Shown: one piece after another, positions 32,511 through 44,369 of the stretch
How the letters are laid out: the number at the start of each line of letters is the position of its first letter
Position numbering within the stretch: the first letter of the stretch is position 1
Source: Ectobius pallidus
Lineage: Eukaryota; Arthropoda; Insecta; Blattodea; Ectobiidae
Direction of reading: 5' to 3'
Length of the DNA stretch: 64,000 nt
NCBI GenBank assembly: GCA_964059195.1
Contig: CAXKWD010000005.1
Location: forward strand, 149,263,265 to 149,327,264
The notes under the pieces: generated by a model
What the model saw: only the letters and a program-made list of their open reading frames with translations
Told to the model about the DNA's origin: nothing
Database searches by the model: none
Translations under genes and position numbers: made by a program

Positions 32511-34172
32511 TAAACCGCTTGAAATCAGGTGCCGACACCAGCTTCTTTGTAGGTCTACTGCAGCTGGAGCAGAGAAAAGTTGTCCTGGAACTGAGGAAAC
32601 TAAGATCTGTCTGTTTAAAACTAAGGGGAGTGGGTAAAATAGTGTAAGTAGCCGTTCTAGGAAAATAGGTCGTCATCACACGAAAAATTCTGTACTTCCT
32701 CTCGTGACAAGTAGATTTATTACAAATATTATTTTTAACCACAGTGGACAAATGATGTAAATCCGGGCAGTATAATTCCTACAATAGGTTTTTCTTGCAC
32801 AGTATTACATACGCATTTAATTAATAAAGTCTACAGATACATTGAAAACTACAATATAAACTTCATTCAGTAGAATATTAATCGAGAATTTTTAATTAAA
32901 AGATACATCATGGTACATTGTGAATTGCCTGTTAAAAACAAGTACTAGTTGAGCCAACTGATAGTTCGTGTTTAAAGAGTAAACCTTTATCTAGCTGAAC
33001 TAATAAGCTGATGCTTTTCACATTGTGTAGGCCTATATCGTTTTGTAATAAAAGTTTCCATGCTCTTTATAATGTTACAATGGGGAGATCCGTGCCATTT
33101 AACAACCACTTTTTCAAGTGTGTTTCTCCCCTGAAAGCTTCTGCTCTCAATACAAAATATCGCAACAGTTACTCTCACACACACAGACAGAATTAATGTT
33201 TGAATTAATTAGGCTTTTTCTCTTTGTAGTGCTGTTCAATCTAACTGTACAATTCTCTTCTTTCTATAGCTTTCATTTATAATGCACTCTTTTATTTAAC
33301 GGGACTTGCCATTGATAAAGAGATGATGTCGGCTTCTGAATGAGGGATGTGATATCACTTTTGTGAAAAAAATTGCACGCCTAACATTTATCAGTGGGAA
33401 TGTGCATTGCCAATTTATGAGCGTTAGGAATTAGTACGAGTATTACTTTTCCAATGCTAATGAGTGCCGAATTGGTAATCTCTTATGGAATAGTTTATAT
33501 TTATTAATTATACTTTTAAAGAACACATTCAGTATACTATACTGACCATAAAATTATATAAAAACACAAGAAACACACATAATAAAACAATCATATTAAT
33601 TAGGTGGAAACTATAATTTAAAAACAAACATCTTTCTCCCCCTCTATTGGTTTCTTCTCCATGTCTGTACATGTTTCTTATGGTGTTAATAATTTGCTCA
33701 AGCCTATTTTTAAATAGTTAAACTCACTAATCGTCTTCCTTGGCTTTTTCGGCTCCAAGAATATTCTAACTAGATTTTGAACTAACATTAACAGAATATA
33801 ACTTCATGAATATCCCACAAGAAAAATGATAGTAATGTAATAATAATAAAATAATATAAAAATTCGACAGTTTTATATTAGTAAAATAATAATTCCTCTA
33901 TTAAAGAAATTCTTAAATCAGAATAGGTAATACATCTCGCCACCACTAAGAACGTTCACTAATATTGGTTTTGTGATTATGTATTTCTCATGGATTTAAA
34001 ATCTCCGTACGTATTTCGCCACTAATCGTAAAAACAAACTTGAAATATTTTTTGTAAAGACTGTACTCGAGGCTACAGATGAAAGAACTACAGCCTATCA
34101 CATAACATAAACCGTAAATTATGAAATACACAAAGATTCTAATATTCAAATTTTTCCCAATTAGGGTTAGTA
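32511..34172. other. Intergenic, no gene recognised
   Basis: AT-rich; the 60-80-codon ORFs on both strands around 32,500-33,200 have no recognisable features. TAGGCCTA at 33,029. Confidence 0.55.
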
Positions 34173-34492
34173 ATAAATGTTACTTTAAACCACCTTATAC
34201 CCTCAATTTTTTATTTATTATTAGATGTTCCAGAGATATTATTGTACTGCCAATATCATTACAAATTCTGTTTATTAATTGAGTGGACTCATGTAATTGA
34301 AATGAGAATACAGAATTTATGTAATAAGGGAAGGTAATTTATATATCAAATTCTGTATTCTTATTTCAATTACATGAATCCACTCAATTAATAAACAAAT
34401 TTATAATGATATTGGCAGTACAATAATTTCTCTGGAACATCCAATAATAAATAAAAATTGAGGGAATAAGGGGGGGTTAAAGTAACATTTAA
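34173..34492. repeat. 320-bp fold-back element
   Basis: A left arm (about 34,173-34,318) and right arm (about 34,348-34,492) form a long imperfect inverted repeat, with blocks such as GATATTATTGTACTGCCAATA and GAGTGGACTCATGTAATTG mirrored on the other side. About 29 bp separate them. The arms differ by scattered substitutions and small indels. Likely a fold-back/MITE relic; ends are not sharp. Confidence 0.75.
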
Positions 34493-36448
34493 TAAAGATT
34501 CCCATGGTTTCTCGAGAGTAATAAATGTAAAAAACATAAGAAAGTTTGTTGACCGAGCGAAGTAAGGTTCTGTTTTAACTCGACCATTCGGCATTTCGTC
34601 TGTTTGTCTGAAAATTTGTTTGTTTGTTACGCAGTTACGACCAGTCGTGTTGTTCGATTTTCTTCGAATCTTTCATGAATGTTTCTCGAAGTCATTAAAA
34701 ACGACCTATGTGGCAGAATTTTTATTTATTTTTAATTCCATTTCAAGACGGCGACAATTTAATATAATTTTCAACTTCATTCAACGCTTAAAATTATGAA
34801 TTCTTTTCCACCTTCAAGCACTAGTATTTTATATTGATATTGGAATAATAGGGTGCTGACGGAGAATTTCTAGAATAGCTTATAATACCTGTTTTTATTT
34901 ATTATTTTTTTATACAGTGTCTTATATTATATTTTTTATATATACACAAGATAAATGTTTAGGTATATGCTGTAGAAGAAATGTCAGGTTGAAATCTATG
35001 TACAAAAATATTCTTCTATTTACAGTCACAATAATAAAATTAATCAGGTGTATCGTCAATAGTTAAAAATATGTACAAGATTAAATTCTTCTTTCAACGC
35101 TAACACTTGAATGGTTCACTGCTATAAAAATTTGAAGACTACTTCCATTCCCGAGTATAAATTTTATACAACTTTATTACAGTGCGTTTTTGACGTAACT
35201 ATAATGATTTAACAGCATTTCGTCTGTTTGTAAATCGGTTTTCTTACGCAGTCATGAGCAAGTGCGATTTTCTTTCAACTTGTCATGAATGACCCTTGGT
35301 CCTTAGCCTTTTCACTGCTTTAGCCATCACTGCGACGGCGGAGGGTAATCTTTAAGTGACTGAGGAAAATTAATAAAATATCTGTGTTTTATGAGTGATG
35401 TTCATAACATAGAGTGTCCACATAATGTTTATACAAAAACGGGACATTCAAATTTTTTTGTTAAAAACCTGGGACCATTAAGGAAAAAAGAGGACAAAAA
35501 GTTAATAAACAAAATTAGTTAATATTTACAATTTACCTCTGTCTCATGCACAAAAATTATCGGATTATCCAAAATTACTTCTTAAATTTCTTCTGCAGGC
35601 TGGTGTAAATAATTTATTCCACAGAAATAGATGCCCCATTGTCATTGTACATTTTACTTTTATGTATTCTATCAAGAAGTGCGTTTTTTCTTGTAATTTA
35701 TCATAAAAGTCAGCACATATTACTCCACTAAAGTATGATTTGACAATGAGCAGACCTTCACTGTTATAACTTTTATTAATGTAGACTGAAACATATTGGC
35801 CAATCACAATCACAAAAAAAGAGGGACATTTTAGTGTCCCCAATAAAGCTTTAGGGATAGCGGGACTTTAGTCAAAAACGGGACTGTTCCGGGAAAAACA
35901 AGGTTAACAATCTGCACTTTTCAACAAAAGGCGTTAGTTCCATGTGGGCACAATTAAACAAAATTTCCTTGCGGTGAAGGCAACATTAGTTAAAAAGTTA
36001 AAAACGAACTATGTGTTCCGTTACCAGATGGAGAGTAGAGATTCTTCTGACGAGAGGAATACTCTTCAGAAAACTGTTAATCTTATTTATGTGAGAAAAT
36101 TTCTCCATTACTTAATATAGTTAGTTATAAATTTGGCAACAAACGCATCGGCGCTCAAAAATGAGCAGCCCAAAAGTTTACACGAATTATACAAACACTA
36201 GCTTAGTGGCACCGTCACTGAATTCCGGGCTTTTTGCTCGTCCGTCTCATTCATTCTATTTTCTTTTCTCTTTGACTGTTTTGCCAGACGCCGCTTTTGA
36301 TTTTCATCTTGCATTACAATATCTTTTTACAACATGGTTCTTCTCTCGTCGGTTGCTCTTTTATTTAAATTCTCATTATTATTTTCATTATTATTTACAT
36401 CTCCCATGCTTCTTTTCTTAATTTTATCAACTTCATTCTCAACACCAT

Positions 36449-36451
<3 letters not shown>
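34493..36451. other. Intergenic; diverged repeat pair, no gene recognised
   Basis: Two diverged copies of one repeat (GCATTTCGTCTGTTTGT, then TTACGCAGT, CGATTTTCTT and TCATGAATG) lie at about 34,593-34,690 and 35,217-35,297. A stretch at about 35,400-35,900 has repeated GGGACATT/GGGACTTTAG words around a 92-codon minus frame (35,565-35,843) that I cannot identify; it could be a transposon relic. Confidence 0.4.

Positions 36452-36498
<47 letters not shown>
36452..36498 (+). repeat. (TC)n microsatellite
   Basis: Uninterrupted TC dinucleotide run; ORFs reading through it on either strand (Leu/Ser or Arg/Glu repeats) are artefacts. Confidence 0.95.
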
Positions 36499-36502
<4 letters not shown>

Positions 36503-39090
36503 CCTCCTCGACTTTTTAAAACATGACTGGTATATCTCAGCTATACTTTTCTTACCCAATTTGCTATGGTAACAGACCAAGGTTATTCTTGTTGGTATAT
36601 AAAGAAAATATCCTATGATAAAACGTAACAGAATTTTATAATGCATTTTGTTAACGATAATAAAACTGCAAACCATCATAATATGTGTAAAATGAGGCAA
36701 CATTAATAAATTCCTCTGATACCATATTATGTTTATTACTGTGGTTAATAAAAACGTAATTAAAACAGTAATTGTGGGTTTGCCTATGATAACATTTAAT
36801 TGTATGGTTCAACTGAATTCACGAATGTTTAGAAGTTGTATGCTTTTTATTTTGAACGCTCATCGACATTAGTATAATGGTTTGTCATTATACATTATTT
36901 ATCAATCATATAAATGTGGTCCTAGCAGTTTATCTCTGCAGGAACAGATTAGTCCATAATGATATGTTCTCGTACATTACATAAATTGATGCCCACGTCC
37001 GGAATTTCAGCATTAGGTTATGATGTACAAATATTGCGTTTTTCGCATTATGAAGAATAATAGCCTATCACATTATAGAACTGTCGTTGTACATCTAAAA
37101 GAATTACGAACATCACTACAATGTTGTTAAAATAGAGTTATATTGAAGTAGAATTTTGAGTTATAACACCGCGTTGTCAATAACAAATGTTAAAATTCAA
37201 ATATATTTAAACCAGCCATTCTCAGTGAATAACTTAAGGGGATATACAGGTTTAAGTATTAAGGAATTGATTAAATTCAGTATTTTTTCTCCGAAATGAA
37301 TTTTTCTGTGACATTGTAATCTGATATGCTCTTTATTGAATACTATTAAAATTACATACTATTTTCAAAATTAATGAAGCTGTTACAGCTACGGGCAATA
37401 ACGGCGGACAGATTTATCTATTTTAATTCACTGCTTTTCCAGTAGTCACATTTTCCCCCTGGATAAATAGGCCTAACACTTTTTAATGCCTTTGTAAGTT
37501 AGTGTCACTTTTTCCTTTTATCATGTTGGTCATGAATGAAGTTTTATACAGTTTTTCCATTATACAGTCATTACTACTTGATGGTTCAACAGTTGTTTAG
37601 CCGGGCACTCATCCAAGAAAGTCTTAGGAACAAAAATTAAACGAACTTGATTTATCAAATGTTTCAGTTCAACTCATTAACTCTGCAGAAGTGAAGCATT
37701 ACATGTATACCACCTCGCAATTTACTTTTAAAAAATCTAACCCTATGCCACTAAAAATATACTCCTTGATAGTGTCATATTGCATGAATTTGTATACCGA
37801 ATCTAATAATTATACAGTACTTTGATAAGTATTAATGTCATGTACTTTCCTGAAGTGCTCATAAGACCGTATAAATTTATCGCTATTATTTTAAGTTACA
37901 TTTTAACCTATAGCATATTGACAATAAATAATGTTTTAGTCATATTGCGTCAGTTCGCATTCATTCCCAGTCTAACTATAATGTATTCCCTTAGGTGTAC
38001 ACCGCATATTCTTTCTTGAACTCTATTCTTCACTGTTATTAAAGTCTCATGACTGTTTCACAGTACATAACAAGTAAGGTTATTATTATAATTCTCATTA
38101 TTGATAATTACATTATAACGTCTAATATACGTTCAAGCAAATACCATATTTCGAATGAACTCTTAGATTTTTTATAATTTAATTTCAGGCGATTTATGTA
38201 GGATAGTATGTTCTAGAAAATAAATGCCTAAATTGTGAAGAATACCTAAAAGAAGTTTCCTTGTAGGAAATTTAAAGTATATAAATAAATATATTTTTTC
38301 ATGCTCATAATATTTTGTAATAATTACGAACTCGATATTTAAAAAAATTATTAACAATAAAAGGACTTTATAAGCCAAGGCTCTTTACTAAAGCCCATAT
38401 ATATTATATACAGTTTGGACATACTGAAAAACAAATACAATAGAGGACAATACACCTTGCGATATATCGAGGGACAATATCGTGAGCACCAATCTAGCAG
38501 TCCAACCTACTACTAATGAACACAGATGCAATATCTGGAAATAAATATGTCAACCAATTTCTATTAGAAAAGCCGAAATAGTCAACCTCGGCATGTTGTG
38601 TGTAATGGATATGATTTTTCTATTTATCTATGGTCCGGAAAAGAAACTTTGCTGTTTTAAAAAATGAATTTCTAAAAATTAAACAAAGACGAAGCACTGA
38701 AAAAAAGATGATGGTAAGAGAAAGCGTTGTTGTTAGCAACCGCTACATTTCAATTTAAATTTTTGTGTTTTAATTAATACTACGTGAACTATTTCGCAAG
38801 TAGAGTACAGTGTTTTGTTTGCTTATTATTATTCTTATATTACTTTAACAGTGTTTTGGTGCTCAGTGATTGGTGAAGTATTAAAACATTTCATTTGGTC
38901 CCAGGAATACAACAAAATCTGTCCCCCTTTTTTCCATTGTCAAAACATGTCATTGTCTAACCTATTTTATCCTCTATTGTATTTGCAAATATATACAAAC
39001 CAATACAATTACATACAATTAAATTACATATATACAATTTAAATAATTAATTAACATCACACAAATGAATAATTTACACTTCTTTGGTTA
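36499..39090. other. Intergenic, no gene recognised
   Basis: AT-rich with short random ORFs; no terminal repeats or RNA motifs found. Confidence 0.55.
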
Positions 39091-39485
39091 AAATAAAATA
39101 TACTTATTACCAGTAACTCAACAATGTTTTATTTTGTAATTCGCCTAGGCCTTTCGGCGAATTTCCGCCATCTTCAAGACATCTTCTTTTGCTGGTTTGG
39201 ATGCTTAATAAACTAAACCAAAACTGCGTTTTCTTATATCTTGTTACATAAAATAATCGACACAACTAAGAGGCCACGATTCAGTGATAGTGCTTTTATA
39301 ATGTGTTTCTTTTTAATTTTATTTTATGTGACAAGATATAAGAAAACGCGGTTTTAGTTTTTAATTATTGAACATCCAAACCAGCAAAAGAAGATGCCCT
39401 AAAGATGGCGGAAATACTTTAAAGGCCTAAGCTAATTATAAAATTAAAAATTGCTGAGTTACTGGTATTAAGTCTATTTTATTTT
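39091..39485. mobile_element. TIR element (~395 bp) with ~165-bp arms
   Basis: The left arm (39,091-39,254) and right arm (39,321-39,485) are imperfect inverted repeats beginning AAAATAAAATA and including TACCAGTAACTCA, TTTGCTGGTTTGGATG and AAAACGC(A/G)GTTTT. The left arm contains CTTTCGGCGAATTTCCGCC then ATCTTCAAG, the same module as in the MITE at 7523. A single-ended relative lies at 53,036. No ORF. Confidence 0.7.
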
Positions 39486-39970
39486 ATTGATCGAGCTCAA
39501 CAGTAGGCCTATATAACATGTATTTTAATAACATCTTTGGGTACCTTTTTTATTAATATTTATATCTGCTCCAGAGCAAGCTAAAAATATTTTCTTTACA
39601 TAATTTTAAAGTGTTTAACTGTTGAATTTTAATAGACAATTCATTAAAACTATTAAACAAATTGTATTTCACTCTTTCTATTCCGTATCTAGGAGATTTA
39701 ATTTTCTGACAATGCACATTATAATGTTTCCATGTAAAATGACTATGATAGTTTCCAACAACAGCTATTTGTCACTGGAATTCATTGCCTAGCTATCTCA
39801 GGAGCTGCCAAACGACTTCACAGTTCAAGCGTCAATTAATAAATTTAGTATACAATAACATTTAGGAATTGATGCTAATTTGTAATTTTTTTTTTTTTAA
39901 ATTGTCATTATTTGTAATAACTAAGAACTCATTTGCTTATTCTTTCATCTTTTTTTCATTTCTTTTTTTT

Positions 39971-40172
39971 TAATTTATTTATTTAAGGTCGCTTTTTAAT
40001 TGCTAGGGTCACCAGCGACCACAATAATTAATACATTTATATTGAACAAGTGCTACAAGAAGTGAAGTATGAAGAAAAACATATATGCAACTTTAAATTT
40101 AATAAGGAGAACATAAAAAGGACTGGAAGTAATTTAGCAACTACTGACAAACTATGAATTCGACATTATATG
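39971..40172 (-). repeat. LINE family B, 3' UTR copy 2
   Basis: On the minus strand it ends with GTGGTCGCTGGTGACC, a spacer, GCGACC and TTAAATAAATAAA; GGTCGC and GCGACC pair as a terminal hairpin. About 200 bp are shared with 5050-5262. No ORF2 remnant is included. Confidence 0.55.
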
Positions 40173-40327
40173 AATGATTTTAACTGTGACAGTTCCAAAA
40201 GTGAGATAACCTTAAGGCATCCTTCATCACTTTTCATTTCTTTACCTTATGTTTGAATTTTGGTCTTTGTATTTAATGTACATTTCTTGTTTTTTCATTT
40301 ATTTTTATTATTATGTATTTCATGTTT

Positions 40328-40395
40328 TTGCCCTGGCTGAGTGGTAGAGAAGGCCTTGTGGCCTTAAGTCCGCCAGATTAAAAAAATAAATTAAA
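40328..40395 (+). repeat. LINE family A, 3' terminal module copy 3
   Basis: CTGGCTGAGTGGTAGAG, the hairpin AAGGCCTTGTGGCCTT, then CCGCCAGATTAAAAAAATAAA reproduce the family-A terminal module. Upstream sequence is too diverged to extend the copy with confidence. Confidence 0.6.
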
Positions 40396-40670
40396 TAATT
40401 AATTAAATAAAATAATCACCATTAAACACTAATTTCAGGTTATTCAAATTCAGATTGTGTAACAGCTTAAAATATCATGCTTGACACAAACACGCTACCC
40501 ATCACCTCAGCATGTTTCCTATTACACATCCTCATCCAGGGAGAGTACAATTCACTTTTATTATTACAGTATCCGACATCAATGTGTCCCCCGCCGACAG
40601 AACAAGAAGCCGACGTAGTACCACAAGTTAATGTGTAATTTGCAAGTTTAAGTGTATTGCCAAGAAAATA

Positions 40671-40713
40671 TATATAAAGTAGGAACACGATGGACCAACG
40701 TCCAGAACTCAGT
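40671..40713 (+). promoter_or_regulatory. Candidate core promoter (TATATAAA, TCAGT)
   Basis: TATATAAA (40,671-40,678) and an initiator-like TCAGT (40,709-40,713) precede the short coding exon at 40,850. The spacing is about 40 bp, longer than usual. Without transcript data this is only a motif pair. Confidence 0.25.
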
Positions 40714-40849
40714 ATATAATACCAGTAAAAATAGTTACAATTTAGTTACAATATTTTATCGCCTGTGTGTAAAGTTACTTTTTGTGGAAGCTTTAAAGGA
40801 ACGTCTCCTTGGTTTTCAAGTTTGGTGGATCTACTTGTGAAACAAATAA

Positions 40850-40882
40850 ATGTCTGATCAGGATAACAACTTCGACGATGAG
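40850..40882 (+). CDS. Candidate first coding exon (MSDQDNNFDDE)
   Basis: ATG opens an 11-codon acidic stretch, MSDQDNNFDDE, that runs straight into a perfect GTAAGT splice donor (40,883-40,888), so the exon would end in phase 0. The composition and donor together look like the 5' coding exon of a host nuclear or acidic protein. The acidic start loosely resembles RNA polymerase subunit RPABC2 (Rpb6), but 11 residues cannot establish identity. The Kozak context is weak (T at -3). I could not find a matching second exon: a good acceptor near 44,631 leads to a frame that stops after 12 codons. It may lie outside the window. Confidence 0.35.
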
Positions 40883-41105
40883 GTAAGTGTATTTTTATAC
40901 ACTTAAGGAATAAGTGAGCGAATGTGTACGAAAATTGAAGGGTTTTCTGATATAACAAGGTTGATCAATTGTTAATATATTTTATTCCACTGAATGACAT
41001 ATTGAATAGTGCCGGATTATTCTTCCACTTTATACCCTTAATAAAACCGGCAAAAGAGCATTTTATACGCATGACACTATTGTAATATGTAGGTCGACAG
41101 ACTGA

Positions 41106-41436
41106 AATTGCATAACCATGCGATAGTCCAGAATTCTTGGTAAAAGAATATTTTCACAGATGATTATCGCAGTTTATCTTAATATTGTTGTCATAAAAGA
41201 AAACTTTATCACATCGGAGCTTATAAAAAGTTTAAAAATTGGCAAAGATGCAGTGTCACAATATAAAAATAGATTTAAAACTTGTTAAAAAAAAGTTATA
41301 TATTCTGTTGGTTTCTTCTATATCTTCCACCAAGTTGTTTAGAGATGCATTTCGGCCCATTTTATGACATCCGTGATAACCAACTGTGAAAATGTTCTAT
41401 ATCAAGCATTATGGTATATTGCATGGTTATGCAATT
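41106..41436. mobile_element. Possible small TIR element (331 bp)
   Basis: AATTGCATAACCATGCGATA (41,106) and its inverted partner at 41,417-41,436 match at 19 of 20 positions. Inside there is no ORF. No target duplication is visible, so this may be a MITE or a chance/secondary inverted repeat. Confidence 0.45.
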
Positions 41437-43549
41437 ACAATTGTACCATGTGTATAAAACACTCATTTACAAGTTAATAGTTTTATGGTGGAAAAAACAA
41501 ACCAGCATTATTCAAGGTTGCTGAAATTTCACAAATTTAACAGGAATCAAGAAGAAAGATTTAAAATACGCTACTTTTCAGTGCCTTAAAGTCAAGCACT
41601 ACACTAAGTGTTAATTTTAGGGCTAATATTATAGCTACGACAAGTATTTTTACTGTTCTTTTTCAAGTTTCTCGAAAACCAATTGGACAGCTTACAGAGT
41701 TGTACAAAACGCTAAAAATTAATTATTTTTAATAACAAATTTAATTTTGTCCTTACAATTGTACAAATTTCTGAGTTAAATATAACATTCATGTAATAAA
41801 TTAATCTGAGAAAATATTATAAATGAATTCATGAGTCCTGTTACAGCATCAGATCTGAAGGATAATTTTTTTTTATCTAATGCTTTATTGCTTGGAGTTG
41901 CATGCTTCCTGTACCATAATATGCGCTGATTTACTTCGTGATGTCTATGATCAATGAATTAATTTAGACAAAAATTGCAGCTATCTTGATTTTAAATGCA
42001 CTCGTAAAAATAAATAAATAAAATAAAATAAAATAAACCAAAACAAACAAGCGCATTATGTGGTAAAATTATTGGTTCAAACTTCTTCTGGTAGCTTATT
42101 TTTAACAAGTTTGCATTGAAATTTTAAAGTTTAATTTCATTATGTAATGAAGTGAACAATTTTCCGCCAGGGCGAGATGATTCAAGCTACTAGAAAGATA
42201 AATATTAGAAGGGATCTATATGTTTTTCTTTATGATTCTTCACGTCGTGAAAGTTTATAAAACAAATCGTTTGCATGTTATATTGAAACACTTGAGGAAT
42301 TAACCCTGGCAAAAAACTTGTTATGATAATAGCCAAAGGAACAAAACTAAGACTGTTCAAGAACTTCTGTGATGCCTTCAGCTAGTAGCCATCCTCATTT
42401 TCAATAGACGTTGCCCTTCTTACTGTTAAATGATCACAATGGCAATTCATTAAGAATCGATTAGAGCTAACTAAAACAAAATCACAGAACACAGTTAAGT
42501 AAACCTCACAGGTTTATCCTTGGAAGTGTAACAGAAAAAGTCCTTGTGAATCCATTTTAATTTAAGTCTATTTTAAAGTGTATTATTTGTATTTTAAGAA
42601 CGGTTTCTTTTGTACTTTTTAATGCATGCTATTATCAAACAAATTAGACTAGGACATGTAACCAAGTCAGGAAGCCTGCTATATATATAGGCCTATAAAC
42701 ATTTTTACAACTAACTCATTCTAACCTATATGTCGACATGGAAGCCACAGAAACATAAGCTCAAAGCGTAGAAATGTTATGTTGGCCAAGCGCCTTTGTA
42801 CAAACCACTTCCTGACGCACTAAAATGTATTTATGTGATATCTGCAAGCGACGGGAAAGTGGTCTTGGCAAGAATTTGTGTAGAATTGTCACACTCTGTT
42901 CTCTCTATTTCTTATACGAGAAGTTAATGTGAGATATGACTTCCAACTTAAATAAATATCACTTTCTCTATAATGGTAAACATAATTCAGAACACAAACC
43001 ACATTACGTACTCTGTGACATTAGCCTATATCGAAACTTAGGACTATAAGAAAAGTTTCAATGACTTTAATTTTTTTCTTTTATTTGTATTTACTTTTGC
43101 TATCCAAATTGTCATAATATGTACAAAACCTGATATGTAACCTATAGAAAAATTGGATCTCTCTATTTTCTCTTCTATTATTTCAACATAGTGAAAAAAA
43201 AACGGCTTCCCTCTTAATCAGATTTTGACTTCAGAATCTTGTGTGTTCGAGTTTAAGGTGGAAAAAATTACGTGAGTGTAACACCTAAGATATTTTTAAA
43301 GTATGGATTTCCATATATTTATCGCCATTTGTAGAAATCAGTAAATTTCGAAGTACTTACAAAATGAAATTGACAAACCATCTGCGTTGTGATCTAGTTT
43401 GAAAGGAACAAATTTTGCTCTGTCCACATGAGTTTAGAGCTTTTGAATGATTCCTATGTCAATGATCTTTAAGATTTTACTAGCCCTGTTTTTTTAGTTC
43501 TTGATAAAGAGAAAATTTACGTAGAAACACTATTCTCTAATTTTTTTTA
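41437..43549. other. Intergenic, no gene recognised
   Basis: AT-rich, no ORF above 60 codons, no element ends found. TAGGCCTA at 42,689 and TAGCCTA at 43,023. Confidence 0.55.
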
Positions 43550-44369
43550 CTTCCTCTGCCCGTACCATAGGTACTATAGGTAGAGGAAGTATTGTTTTCG
43601 ACCCTAAAATTCGAAGTTGAGTTTTTAGCATATATACACGTTTCAAGGCCCCCTGAATCCAAAAATACTATTTTTGGAAACATGTCTGTGTGTGTGTCTG
43701 TGTGTCTGTCTGTCTGTGTGGAAGTTTGTGAACAGGCTAGCTCCGAAACGGAGAATCGTATGAAAACAAAATTTCGTATTTGGGTCAGGTACCTTCTGAA
43801 GATGTGATTCGAAGATTGGCGACAAATTTCTCTTATTTTTAAGGGACTTTACATGAAGAAATTTTCGTTTTTCGCGATTTACTCGAAAACGGCTCTAACG
43901 ATTTTCTTTAAAATTTGCACATGTGTTCCTTTTACTGAGAGCTAAAATTTTTATTTGAAACTTTTTTTCGAAAAAAATCTCTGAGGGTAGTTACAAGCCA
44001 CCCACTGTTCACCCACTGTTTGTAGAAATTTTGTCTTGCGTGATGAACAACTGAATACGCGCTCTTTCACGGCCTCTTATTCTATATAAGAATGTGAAGT
44101 GAGAAAGATGTATTGTTGGCCAGGTATAGAGTAAAGAAGTATCTGAGGGAAATATTCGATAAATTTCGGAAATTATTCTTTACGGCGGAAAGTTCAATAA
44201 ACGTCTGCAGTCACCTGTTCTTTTTTTTAAAGTTTGTTATATAGCCTGCGCTTTTAGTCGCATCATTGAAAGAAGAGGTATTTATAGGATAATTAGCGTA
44301 AAATTGTGTCTTGCGATTCTGTAAAAGGATATGTGAATACTGCTAACTTTTTTTGAGCAGAGGAAGTTA
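43550..44369. mobile_element. Possible TIR element with conserved repeat core
   Basis: ACTTCCTCTGC at 43,550 is mirrored by GCAGAGGAAGT ending at 44,369. Next to the left end a second GGTAGAGGAAGT gives an internal hairpin (43,550-43,591). The core (about 43,680-43,930), with (TG)n/CTGTC runs, GATTGGCGACAA and AAAACGGCTCTAACGATTTT, is also present at 62,124-62,300. No protein is recognisable. Confidence 0.45.

Noticed and set aside
35565..35843. 92-codon minus-strand ORF as a gene
   Set aside because: No recognisable domain and flanked by repeated GGGAC words; too weak to call, noted only as possible transposon relic.
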